A stretch of 64,000 nucleotides of DNA, taken from positions 2,542,001 to 2,606,000 of the forward strand of contig NZ_CP045246.1 of NCBI RefSeq assembly GCF_035189165.1, given 5' to 3'. Within the stretch, counting starts at the first letter, position 1, and each line of letters opens with the position of its first letter. Below the pieces are notes generated by a model, which made no database searches, was not told where the DNA came from, and was given only the letters and a program-made list of their open reading frames with translations. This document shows positions 49,131 through 56,891 of this stretch, one piece after another. Made by a program: the position numbers and the translations under genes. This DNA comes from Arthrobacter sp. JZ12 (GTDB lineage: Bacteria > Actinomycetota > Actinomycetes > Actinomycetales > Micrococcaceae).

Positions 49131-49306
49131 TCGGGCGAGGGGCCCGGCGCGAGCGCAGCGAGTGTTGGGAGCCCGATAGGCGCTATCGGGCGAGGGGCCC
49201 GGCGCGAGCGCAGCGAGTGTTGGGAGCCCGATAGGCGCTATCGGGCGAGGGGCCCGGCGCGAGCGCAGCGAGTGTTGGGAGCCCGATAGGCGCTATCGGG
49301 CGAGGG
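49128..49306. repeat. 55-bp tandem repeat, three and a quarter copies
   Basis: Three identical 55-bp units start at 49128, 49183 and 49238, followed by 14 bases of a fourth (49293-49306). Each unit begins CTATCGGGC and ends GCCCGATAGGCG; at each junction GCCCGATAG-GCG-CTATCGGGC can form a 9-bp hairpin with a three-base loop (49171-49191, 49226-49246, 49281-49301). The array fills the entire gap between menJ and the polyprenyl synthase gene. Confidence 0.97.
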
Positions 49307-49307
49307 A

Positions 49308-50579
49308 CTACTGGTTGCTCGTTGCCGGTACGAGCTTCTCGAGAACGGCAATCAGCCGGTCCTCGACACCCTTCGTCGAGGTTGCGGACGTATCCGTCAG
49401 GTTGGCTAGCATCCGAACGACAAAACGCATGAGCACGGGGATGGGCATGCCGGTACGCAGTGCGAGTCGCAGGATCGCGGGCTTGCCGATGAGCCCGGCG
49501 AAAATCCGGCCCAGCGTGAAGTGACTCCCCCATTGGTCGCGAACGTACGGCGCATAGCCGGCCAGCACGTCGTCACGCAGCCGTCCCCCGGAAAGCGACC
49601 GCTCGATGAACTCGGCGGCATACCGCGCGGACTCCATGGCGTACGAGATTCCCTCGCCGTTGAAAGGCGACACCATTCCGCCCGCATCTCCAAGCAGCAG
49701 CAGGCCGGGTGAGTAGTGGGGGGTCCGGTTGAAGCCCATTGGCAGGGCGGCGCCGCGAATCTCCCCCACCTGGTTCTCTTCGACGAAGCCCCAGTCTTCG
49801 GGCATTCCTGCGGTCCAGTCGCGCAGCACCTGCTTGTAGTCCAGCTTCCCGAACGACGCCGAGGAGTTCAGGATCCCCAGCCCCACATTGGCGGTGCCAT
49901 CTCCCACTCCGAACACCCAGCCGTAGCCGGGCAGCGGATTCCCGGACTTGTCGGGCAACTCCAGCCATCCCTCCATCCAGGGATCCTCGTGGCGGGGACT
50001 GTTGAAGTAGGTCCGTACCGCAACGCCGAGGGGCCTGTCGTCCCGCTTAGCCATTCCGAGACTGACTGCCGTGCGCGTGGAGTTCCCGTCAGCAGCCAGC
50101 ACGACGTCGGCGCTCAGCGTCTTCTTCTCGCCTGTGCGGCGCCCATTGGGCGCGAGGACATTCACGACGACGCCGGTCACCCGGCCGGTGTGATCTCGCA
50201 CCGCTTCGGTGACGGAGTGGCCTTCGAGGATCTGCGCGCCCGCCGCGCGCGCGTGCGATGCCAGCTGCTCGTCGAAACCAAGCCGGGTCCGCACCAAACC
50301 GTAGGACGGGAAGTCGGACAGCTCAGGCCAGGGCAGCTCAAGGGTGCGGCCGCCGGCGATGAGGCGCAGCCCCTTATTGCGGCGCCAGCCCAGATCCTCG
50401 CCGTGCGGCAGTCCGAGCAACTGGATCTCCCGGACTGCGCGCGGCGTGAAGCCGTCTCCGCAGACTTTTTCCCGGGGGAAGAAGGTCTTCTCGACGACGG
50501 TGGTCTCGATCCCGGCGGAGGCAAGGTAGTAGGCGGCGGTGGAACCTGCGGGGCCAGCCCCGATGATGAGGACCGACAC
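49308..50579 (-). CDS. menJ: Geranylgeranyl reductase family protein, menaquinone reductase-like
   Basis: FAD-dependent oxidoreductase of 423 aa related to MenJ, which saturates one isoprene unit of menaquinone. IIGAGPAGSTAAYYLASAG binds FAD; EKVCGDGFTPRAV is the PxCxG-type region of geranylgeranyl reductases; LLLLGDAGGMVSPFNGEGISYAMESA is the GD motif. GTG start directly after the menG stop codon, so the pair is co-translated. Quinone linkage rests on its neighbours menG and the polyprenyl synthase. Confidence 0.88.
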   Translation of the reverse strand: MSVLIIGAGPAGSTAAYYLASAGIETTVVEKTFFPREKVCGDGFTPRAVREIQLLGLPHGEDLGWRRNKGLRLIAGGRTLELPWPELSDFPSYGLVRTRLGFDEQLASHARAAGAQILEGHSVTEAVRDHTGRVTGVVVNVLAPNGRRTGEKKTLSADVVLAADGNSTRTAVSLGMAKRDDRPLGVAVRTYFNSPRHEDPWMEGWLELPDKSGNPLPGYGWVFGVGDGTANVGLGILNSSASFGKLDYKQVLRDWTAGMPEDWGFVEENQVGEIRGAALPMGFNRTPHYSPGLLLLGDAGGMVSPFNGEGISYAMESARYAAEFIERSLSGGRLRDDVLAGYAPYVRDQWGSHFTLGRIFAGLIGKPAILRLALRTGMPIPVLMRFVVRMLANLTDTSATSTKGVEDRLIAVLEKLVPATSNQ

Positions 50580-51344
50580 TTAGTGGGCAGCCCGAGTGCT
50601 GCGGCGGCGACCGCGCGTCTGGGAGCCTGCCGCCGTCGTCGTCGGTGTTGCCTCAGGCTTGGTTGCCCGATGGACCGCGACAATCCCACCGTTGAGGTTC
50701 CGGTACGCGACCGATTCCCAGCCGCTCTGAGTGATCCAGGAGGCCAGTTCGTCCTGGTTTGGCCAGGCGCGGATGGACTCGGCGAGGTAGACGTAGGCAG
50801 CGGGGTTGGAACTGACCTTGGTGGCAATGGCGGGCAGGGCGCGCATCAGGTATTCGGTATACATGGTGCGCCACAGCGGGATGGTGGGCTGGGAGAACTC
50901 CGCGATGACCAGTCGACCGCCGGGCTTGGTGACCCGCAACATCTCCTCAAGCGCCTTGGTGGGACGGTCAACGTTGCGCAGCCCGAACGAGATGGTGCAC
51001 GCATCGAAGGAGTTGTCGGCGAACGGGAGATTCGTGGCGTCGCCGGCGATGAAGTCGATGTCGGGGCGTCGGCGCTTGCCCACCCGGAGCATGCCGAGTG
51101 AGAAATCGCACGCCACCACGCGGACACCGGCATCAGCGAAAGGCTCGCTCGAGGTGCCGGTGCCGGCAGCGAGATCCAGGACGCGGTCGCCCTTGGCAGC
51201 GTCAACAGCCTCCACCACAACCTTGCGCCACCGGTGCGTCTGCCCGAGTGAGAGGACGTCGTTGACAACGTCGTATTTCGGGGCCACGTCGTCGAACATG
51301 GCAGCAACTTCGTCAGGACGCTTATCCAGGGATGCGCGATTCAC
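50580..51344 (-). CDS. menG: Demethylmenaquinone methyltransferase
   Basis: SAM-dependent methyltransferase (UbiE/MenG family), last step of menaquinone synthesis. 254 aa. It has [20 protein letters not shown] at the N-terminus, the SAM motif [26 protein letters not shown] and the family signature [18 protein letters not shown]. The C-terminal ~25 residues are a basic Thr/Arg tail longer than usual. GTG start. The next gene menJ begins at the end of this one. Confidence 0.93.
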   Translation of the reverse strand: MNRASLDKRPDEVAAMFDDVAPKYDVVNDVLSLGQTHRWRKVVVEAVDAAKGDRVLDLAAGTGTSSEPFADAGVRVVACDFSLGMLRVGKRRRPDIDFIAGDATNLPFADNSFDACTISFGLRNVDRPTKALEEMLRVTKPGGRLVIAEFSQPTIPLWRTMYTEYLMRALPAIATKVSSNPAAYVYLAESIRAWPNQDELASWITQSGWESVAYRNLNGGIVAVHRATKPEATPTTTAAGSQTRGRRRSTRAAH

Positions 51345-51446
51345 CCGGATATTGTCTCAAACAATGTTCACGCCTCAAATGCGGCCGTCGTCCCACCTGA
51401 TACAAGCCTCAGCACAGCGGCGAACAGCGGGGCTCCGGGGCGGGAG

Positions 51447-51452
51447 TACGCT
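51447..51452 (+). promoter_or_regulatory. -10 element of menF
   Basis: TACGCT ends eight bases before the ATG at 51461, close to leaderless spacing. Confidence 0.35.
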
Positions 51453-51460
51453 AGTGCATC

Positions 51461-52813
51461 ATGAGCAATCCGTCCCCTGCTGCAGTGGCGATCCCGCTGA
51501 GCCAGGCACCGACCCTTCGAAGTGTCACTTTCGAACGGGGCGATCTCCAGCTGAACACGGGCCTCCTCGAATATGTGGTGCGCGGCGACGTGCACACCTG
51601 GATCCGACGTGGCGAAGGCATCGTGGCCTTCGGCGAGGTCGCACGGTTCACGACCGACGGGCCCGGCCGCTTCCAAACCGCGCAGGAATGGTGGCACTCC
51701 GTCGTCAACAGCGCCGACGTCGTCGATCCCGCCCCGCAGCCCGGCACCGGCCTGCTGGCCTTCGGATCCTTTGCCTTCTCCAAAACCTCCCGCCATCCGT
51801 CCCGCCTGATCGTGCCGCAAATCGTAGTGGGCAGCAGGGACGGCCGCAGCTGGTTGACCTACATTTCGGACGACGGCGACGCGGACCTCAGTGCCTCCGC
51901 CGCCGAAGCTGCGCTTGCCGCTTACCTCGAAGAGGTGGAACCGGAGCGCAAGCCCTGTACCGGCGACCGGCTGGCTCCCGGGGTCCTCACCGAGGAACAG
52001 TGGATGAACGCCGTTAGCCGTGGCGTCGCGCACATCCGTGAGGGCGAACTGAGCAAGCTGGTACTGGCCCGTGACGTTGTGGCCGAGCTCGGTTCACCCG
52101 TTTCAACAGCGCAGGTGCTGCGCGAGCTCGCGATCAGGTACTCAGACTGCTGGACCTACTCTGTGGACGGTCTCATCGGCTCCACCCCGGAGATGCTGAT
52201 CAAGGTTGAGAACCGGACTGCGCGCGCCCGGGTGCTCGCCGGCACGCTGGACCGTTCCTCGGCACCCGCCGGGGAGATCGGCTACGCAGAGCGGACCCTC
52301 GCCGGCTCGGAGAAGCAGCAGTACGAGCATGAGTTGGCCATCGATTCACTCACGCGTCAGCTCGAGCCCTTCACGCAGAGCATGACCTCCCATAGCGAGC
52401 CCTTCGTGCTGGAGCTGCCCAATGTCTGGCATCTCGCCTCGGATGTCACCGCCGAACTGTCGCCCGACAGCGAGGGCAACGTGCCGTCGTCGTTGGTTCT
52501 GGTGGACGCGCTTCACCCCACCGCCGCTGTCTGCGGTACCCCCACGACGGTTGCGGGAGAGCTCATCCGTGAGCTCGAGCACCTCGAGCGCGGCCCCTAT
52601 GCGGGACCGGTGGGCTGGATGGACGCGCAGGGCAACGGGGAATGGGGCATCGCCCTCCGCGGCGCCGTGGTCGAAACGCCTACTAGGGTGCGGATGTACG
52701 CGGGATGCGGCATTGTCGAAGCTTCGCAGCCGTCCGCGGAACTGGCCGAGACATGGAGCAAGTTCCGTCCCATGATCGAAGCCCTGGGACTGCGTACTCC
52801 TTCCAGACCCTAA
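51461..52813 (+). CDS. menF: Isochorismate synthase
   Basis: Converts chorismate to isochorismate, first step of menaquinone synthesis. 450 aa in the chorismate-binding superfamily: LVLARDVVAELGS in the middle, STPEMLIKVENRTARARVLAGT, the catalytic stretch LPNVWHLASDVTAEL and the C-terminal PTTVAGELIRELEHLERGPYAGPVGWMD with YAGCGIV. MenF is distinguished from salicylate or anthranilate synthases by context: it is divergent from menG. The gene may be regulated with the menG-menJ side, since the two starts are 116 bases apart. Confidence 0.88.
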   Translation: MSNPSPAAVAIPLSQAPTLRSVTFERGDLQLNTGLLEYVVRGDVHTWIRRGEGIVAFGEVARFTTDGPGRFQTAQEWWHSVVNSADVVDPAPQPGTGLLAFGSFAFSKTSRHPSRLIVPQIVVGSRDGRSWLTYISDDGDADLSASAAEAALAAYLEEVEPERKPCTGDRLAPGVLTEEQWMNAVSRGVAHIREGELSKLVLARDVVAELGSPVSTAQVLRELAIRYSDCWTYSVDGLIGSTPEMLIKVENRTARARVLAGTLDRSSAPAGEIGYAERTLAGSEKQQYEHELAIDSLTRQLEPFTQSMTSHSEPFVLELPNVWHLASDVTAELSPDSEGNVPSSLVLVDALHPTAAVCGTPTTVAGELIRELEHLERGPYAGPVGWMDAQGNGEWGIALRGAVVETPTRVRMYAGCGIVEASQPSAELAETWSKFRPMIEALGLRTPSRP

Positions 52814-52885
52814 TTCCGCTCAGGCTTAGCTGCTGGTTACCAATAGGCAAAACCTGTAGCCTGTGATGCACATCTCTATTACAGC

Positions 52886-52891
52886 TACAAT
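52886..52891 (+). promoter_or_regulatory. -10 element of the amino-acid ABC operon
   Basis: TACAAT stands 42 bases before the ATG at 52934, followed by an imperfect inverted repeat (52890-52906, AATC to GATT) that might be an operator. Confidence 0.4.
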
Positions 52892-52933
52892 CATCGATGA
52901 CGATTTATTACTCCGTTCAAGTTGAGGTACTCC

Positions 52934-53746
52934 ATGTTCTCGAAAATCTCCAGGTCGCTTGCCGTAGCGGCGATCGGCACCCTTGCCCTGACCGCATGCG
53001 GCGGCGGCGGCTCCGAGTCCGGTGAAGGCGGCGGTAGCGAAGCGGCGGGCGGCTCCGAGCTGAACCTCGTTTCCGAGGGCACGCTGACCGTATGCTCGGA
53101 CGTCCCCTACGAGCCGTTCGAGTTCGAGGAGAACGGGGAGTACACCGGCTTCGACATCGACATCATGCGCGAGATCGCCACCGGTCTCGACCTCGAACTG
53201 CAGGTACAGGATGTCGGATTCGACGGCCTGCAGTCCGGCGCGGTGCTGGCAGCGGGACAGTGCGACGTCGGCGCAAGCGCTATGACGATCACCCCTGAGC
53301 GCGAGGAGAACCTCACGTTCTCCGATCCCTACTACGACTCGCTGCAGTCCCTACTGGTACCCGCCGACGGCGACATCGCCACTCTCGATGACCTTGCCGG
53401 CAAGGCGATCGGTGTGCAGCAGGGCACTACCGGCGAGCAGTACGCCCGCGACAACGTCCCCGCGGACACCGAAGTAATCGCGTTCCCCAGCGACGCCGAA
53501 CTGTACCCCGCCCTGCAGGCAGGAAATGTCGCGGCTATCCTCCAGGACCTCCCGGTCAACCTGAACCACACGCAGGAGGGCGACTTCACCATCGCCGAGG
53601 AGTACCAGACCGACGAGCAGTACGGCTTCGCTTTCCCCAAGGAGGGCAGCGAGGCACTCGTTGAGGCTGTCAACACCCAGCTTGCCGAACTGCGCGAGAG
53701 CGGCCGCTACGACGAGATCTACAACACCTACTTCGAGGAGCAGTAA
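52934..53746 (+). CDS. Amino-acid ABC transporter substrate-binding lipoprotein
   Basis: Extracellular binding protein of 270 aa, anchored by lipid. Signal peptide ends in the lipobox LTAC (Cys18 region), followed by a Gly/Ser/Glu-rich linker. The mature domain is of the polar amino-acid family (SBP_bac_3): LTVCSDVPYEPFEFEENGEYTGFDIDIM, QCDVGASAMTITPEREENLTFSDPYY and GKAIGVQQGTTGEQYA. GAGGT lies five bases before the ATG; a TTG four codons upstream is less likely. First gene of a three-gene importer operon. Confidence 0.92.
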   Translation: MFSKISRSLAVAAIGTLALTACGGGGSESGEGGGSEAAGGSELNLVSEGTLTVCSDVPYEPFEFEENGEYTGFDIDIMREIATGLDLELQVQDVGFDGLQSGAVLAAGQCDVGASAMTITPEREENLTFSDPYYDSLQSLLVPADGDIATLDDLAGKAIGVQQGTTGEQYARDNVPADTEVIAFPSDAELYPALQAGNVAAILQDLPVNLNHTQEGDFTIAEEYQTDEQYGFAFPKEGSEALVEAVNTQLAELRESGRYDEIYNTYFEEQ

Positions 53747-53760
53747 CCTCTCAACGGATG

Positions 53761-53792
53761 TGCGGCAGTTCCAGCTTCCTGGAACTGCCGCA
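53761..53792 (+). terminator. Intra-operon hairpin after the binding-protein gene
   Basis: TGCGGCAGTTCCAG and its perfect complement form a 14-bp stem with a CTTC loop and no T-run. It likely allows partial read-through or protects the upstream mRNA, giving more binding protein than permease and ATPase. Confidence 0.75.
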
Positions 53793-53828
53793 GCCGTGTT
53801 CGCCTCCTGAAAGACAGGTAGAAAACAC

Positions 53829-54614
53829 GTGAAACCCACCACCCGCAAGCGTCTCTTCCGGGGTGTTCTGTACGCGATCTTCGTCATCGCCGTCGTAGTC
53901 GTTGTGCTCCTCGCTGACTGGAAAGCCATCCGGTCCAACTTCTTCGACCTCGACGTCGCAGCCGAGGCCTTCCCCGCCATCATCACCACGGCCGCGAAGA
54001 ATACGATCCTCTACACAATCATCGCCTTCATCGGCGGACTGATCGGCGGTCTCATTCTCGCGTTGATGAAACTCTCACCCGTGGGCCCCTACCGCTGGGT
54101 AGCCACGGCCTACATCGAGCTGTTCCGCGGCCTGCCGGCGCTTCTCGTCATCTTCGCCTTCGCGTTCGCCGTGCCCATCGCTTTCCAGTGGCGTCCGCCG
54201 GGCGGCAACGCCGGAGCAGGCTTGATTGCGCTGATCGTTGTGTCGTCGGCCTATATTGCCGAGACAATCCGCGCCGGCATCGAGGCTGTTCCAAAGGGCC
54301 AGGTGGAGGCTGCACGCTCACTGGGCATGCGTCCGTCCTGGACTCTGGTCTCCGTGGTGCTGCCCCAGGCCTTCCGGATCATCACTCCCCCGCTGACCAA
54401 TGAACTGGTCATCCTGATCAAGGACACGTCGCTGCTGTTCATCGCGGGCATGGCGCTTGCGGACCGCGAGCTCACCACCTTTGCGCGTGACCTGACCTCA
54501 TCGCAGGCGAACTCCACGCCGCTGGTCCTCGCAGCGCTCATGTACCTGGTGATCACCCTCCCGCTGACCCAGCTGGTTGCCAAGCTGGAACGCCACAACA
54601 AGAGAGGCCGATAG
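53829..54614 (+). CDS. Amino-acid ABC transporter permease
   Basis: Membrane subunit of 261 aa of the His/Glu/Gln/Arg/opine family. One N-terminal helix (~12-30) plus about five further helices; the EAA loop reads EAVPKGQVEAARSLGMRPSWTLVSVVLPQAFR. ALILALMKLSPVGPYRWVATAYIELFRGLPALLVI is the family signature helix 2-3. GTG start with GACAGG upstream. It is followed by the ATPase gene with three bases between. Confidence 0.92.
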   Translation: MKPTTRKRLFRGVLYAIFVIAVVVVVLLADWKAIRSNFFDLDVAAEAFPAIITTAAKNTILYTIIAFIGGLIGGLILALMKLSPVGPYRWVATAYIELFRGLPALLVIFAFAFAVPIAFQWRPPGGNAGAGLIALIVVSSAYIAETIRAGIEAVPKGQVEAARSLGMRPSWTLVSVVLPQAFRIITPPLTNELVILIKDTSLLFIAGMALADRELTTFARDLTSSQANSTPLVLAALMYLVITLPLTQLVAKLERHNKRGR

Positions 54615-54617
54615 ACC

Positions 54618-55370
54618 ATGGCCGCCCAGCTGCCTGCCGACGTACCCGCCATCGAGGTCCGCGAGCTCCACAAGTCCTACGGCGAGAACGAAGTTCTCAA
54701 GGGAATCGACTTCCACGTTGACCAGGGCGAGGTGGTTTGCGTCATCGGCCCATCGGGATCGGGTAAGTCCACCCTCCTGCGTTGCGTGAACCGACTCGAG
54801 GAGCCTACCTCCGGGACCATCATGGTGGAGGGCGTTGATATCACGAACGAGGACACCGACCTGGACAAGGTGCGTACCCGCATCGGCATGGTGTTCCAGC
54901 AGTTCAACCTCTTCCCCCACCTGAGCGTGCTCCGTAACCTGACCCTGGCTCAGATCCGCGCAAAGAAGCGGAAGAAGTCCGAAGCGGAAGAAATTGCCCG
55001 GCGGAACCTCGCCAAGGTGGGGCTCGCCGACAAGGCAGACGCCTACCCCTCCCAACTCTCGGGCGGGCAGCAGCAGCGCGTTGCGATTGCCCGGGCCCTG
55101 TCCATGGACCCGGACATGATGCTCTTCGACGAACCCACCAGCGCACTCGACCCCGAACTGGTGGGCGACGTGCTCGATGTCATGCGGCAATTGGCCCGCG
55201 ATGGCATGACCATGATGGTGGTCACCCACGAGATGGGATTCGCCCGCGAGGTCGGTGACCGGGTTGTCTTCATGGATGGCGGGGTTGTGGTTGAGCAGGG
55301 CGACCCACGGGAAGTGTTGGGCAATCCGCAGCACGAGCGGACGCGCAGCTTCCTGTCCAAGGTCCTGTGA
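54618..55370 (+). CDS. Amino-acid ABC transporter ATP-binding protein (GlnQ-type)
   Basis: ATPase of 250 aa. Walker A is GPSGSGKST, the Q-loop [13 protein letters not shown], the signature [15 protein letters not shown], Walker [16 protein letters not shown] and switch His [10 protein letters not shown]; this set identifies the GlnQ/HisP subgroup for polar amino acids. Third gene of the importer operon; substrate probably glutamate, glutamine or a related compound. Confidence 0.94.
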   Translation: MAAQLPADVPAIEVRELHKSYGENEVLKGIDFHVDQGEVVCVIGPSGSGKSTLLRCVNRLEEPTSGTIMVEGVDITNEDTDLDKVRTRIGMVFQQFNLFPHLSVLRNLTLAQIRAKKRKKSEAEEIARRNLAKVGLADKADAYPSQLSGGQQQRVAIARALSMDPDMMLFDEPTSALDPELVGDVLDVMRQLARDGMTMMVVTHEMGFAREVGDRVVFMDGGVVVEQGDPREVLGNPQHERTRSFLSKVL

Positions 55371-55472
55371 ATGGTTTTGTAAATGTGATGTAGAAACTAT
55401 TTGCGGGCGGGTAGGTGCGTGGGAAGATGAATCGCATCTACCCGCCCGGTCTCACTTACCCTTGGGATTCTC

Positions 55473-56891
55473 ATGTCCAAGCTCGTCGCCACCGGACGTC
55501 CGCGCCTGAGGGCGCGCCTCGCTGCGGTCGCCGTCCTCTGTCTTTCGCTTCTCACGGGCTTGCTGACCGCGCCGCCGGCCACGGCAGCGCTGCCCATCAC
55601 CAATCCGAACAACGTGCAGGTGCTGGTCACCAAGACACGCCCCCTGAACCCGCTGCGCTACGTTGCACCCGACCTGGTGGCCTACCCGGGCACCGGACAC
55701 TTGCTGCGGCGCGAAGTCTCGGGGCAGCTGCAAAGCCTTTTCGCCGCAGCCAGCCGCGCGGGCGCACCGCTCGCCGTAATCAGCGGCTACCGCTCCTACG
55801 ATCAGCAGGCCGCTCTCTACAACTCCTACGTGGCGCAGTACGGCCAGGCCGTTGCTGACACCATTTCCGCCCGCCCCGGCCACAGCGAGCACCAGACGGG
55901 CCTGGCCGTCGACGTCGGGAACGCCAACGGCTCCTGCGGGCTCGGTGCCTGTTTCGCGGACACCGTAGGCGGTCGCTGGGTTGCAGCCAATGCACACCGC
56001 TACGGGTTCATCATCCGCTACCCAAACGGTTACCAGGGCACCACGGGCTACACCTTCGAACCGTGGCACCTGCGGTACGTGGGCCGGTCCGTTGCCACCG
56101 AGATGAGGACCCGCGGGATCCCGACCATGGAGCACTACTACAACGGCTCCAACCCCTCCATCACGGCACCTTCCGACCTAGTCGCCGCTGACGCCACCGG
56201 CACGCTGTGGACCTACCCGCCGAACTACCTCAACGGTTTCCGCCCGCGGGCTCGGCTCGGCGGCGGTTGGTCAACGCTGAAAGCCGGCTTTAACACCGAC
56301 TGGAACGGCGACGGCATCCAGGACATCCTCGCCCAGTGGAATGACGGCCGACTGACCCTGTACCGCGGCCTCTTCGGGCGCGGTTTTCAGGCGCCGGTGC
56401 AGATCGGACACGGGTGGCAGAACTTCGACATCGTGGTCGGACATTGGGTTCGTGGAAGCCGGTATCCCTCCGTGGTGGCCAAGGACGGCTCCGGCAATGT
56501 CTGGCACTACCCGAACACCAGTGGGCTGGGCTTCGCTGCAGCCGGAATCTCGCGGATCGGTAACGGCTGGGGCGATATGAGGCTCACCATGGCGGACTGG
56601 GACCGCGACGGAAACCAGGACCTCCTTGCCACCCGGTCCAACGGACAGCTCATGCTTTACCGCTCCAACGGAGTGGGACGGTTCATGAACGAGCCAACCC
56701 GGGCCATCGGCCAAGGTTGGCAAGCCATGGACAGCATGAAAGCCATCTCCGGCTTCCAGGGGCCAGGCTCCTACGGACTTCGGGCGCGCACCGCCACCGG
56801 AGACCTTCGGTACTACCCGATGCCGGGCAACCGGTGGGGTGCCGCAAGTTCCATCGGTCAGGGCTGGGGCAGCTACCGGATGTTCCGCTGA
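55473..56891 (+). CDS. Secreted M15 D,D-carboxypeptidase (VanY-like) with FG-GAP repeats
   Basis: Secreted protein of 472 aa. Signal peptide ~1-38 ends near PATAA. Residues ~85-210 are an M15B peptidase domain: SxHxxGxAxD motif SEHQTGLAVD (His140, Asp147) and EPWHLRY (His199) hold the zinc site. After it come ~250 residues with FG-GAP/VCBS-type repeats (DWNGDGIQDILAQWNDGRL, DWDRDGNQDLLATRSNGQL), likely a beta-propeller binding calcium. The enzyme should trim D-Ala from peptidoglycan; the repeats may bind wall or sugar. It follows the ABC importer by 102 bases. Confidence 0.9.
   Translation: MSKLVATGRPRLRARLAAVAVLCLSLLTGLLTAPPATAALPITNPNNVQVLVTKTRPLNPLRYVAPDLVAYPGTGHLLRREVSGQLQSLFAAASRAGAPLAVISGYRSYDQQAALYNSYVAQYGQAVADTISARPGHSEHQTGLAVDVGNANGSCGLGACFADTVGGRWVAANAHRYGFIIRYPNGYQGTTGYTFEPWHLRYVGRSVATEMRTRGIPTMEHYYNGSNPSITAPSDLVAADATGTLWTYPPNYLNGFRPRARLGGGWSTLKAGFNTDWNGDGIQDILAQWNDGRLTLYRGLFGRGFQAPVQIGHGWQNFDIVVGHWVRGSRYPSVVAKDGSGNVWHYPNTSGLGFAAAGISRIGNGWGDMRLTMADWDRDGNQDLLATRSNGQLMLYRSNGVGRFMNEPTRAIGQGWQAMDSMKAISGFQGPGSYGLRARTATGDLRYYPMPGNRWGAASSIGQGWGSYRMFR

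Noticed and set aside
49128-49306. 55-bp repeats as a CRISPR array
   Set aside because: The units are directly abutting and identical with no variable spacers, and no cas gene is nearby.
49716-51101. 461-residue open frame opposite menJ and menG
   Set aside because: It runs across two real genes on the other strand and has no motif.
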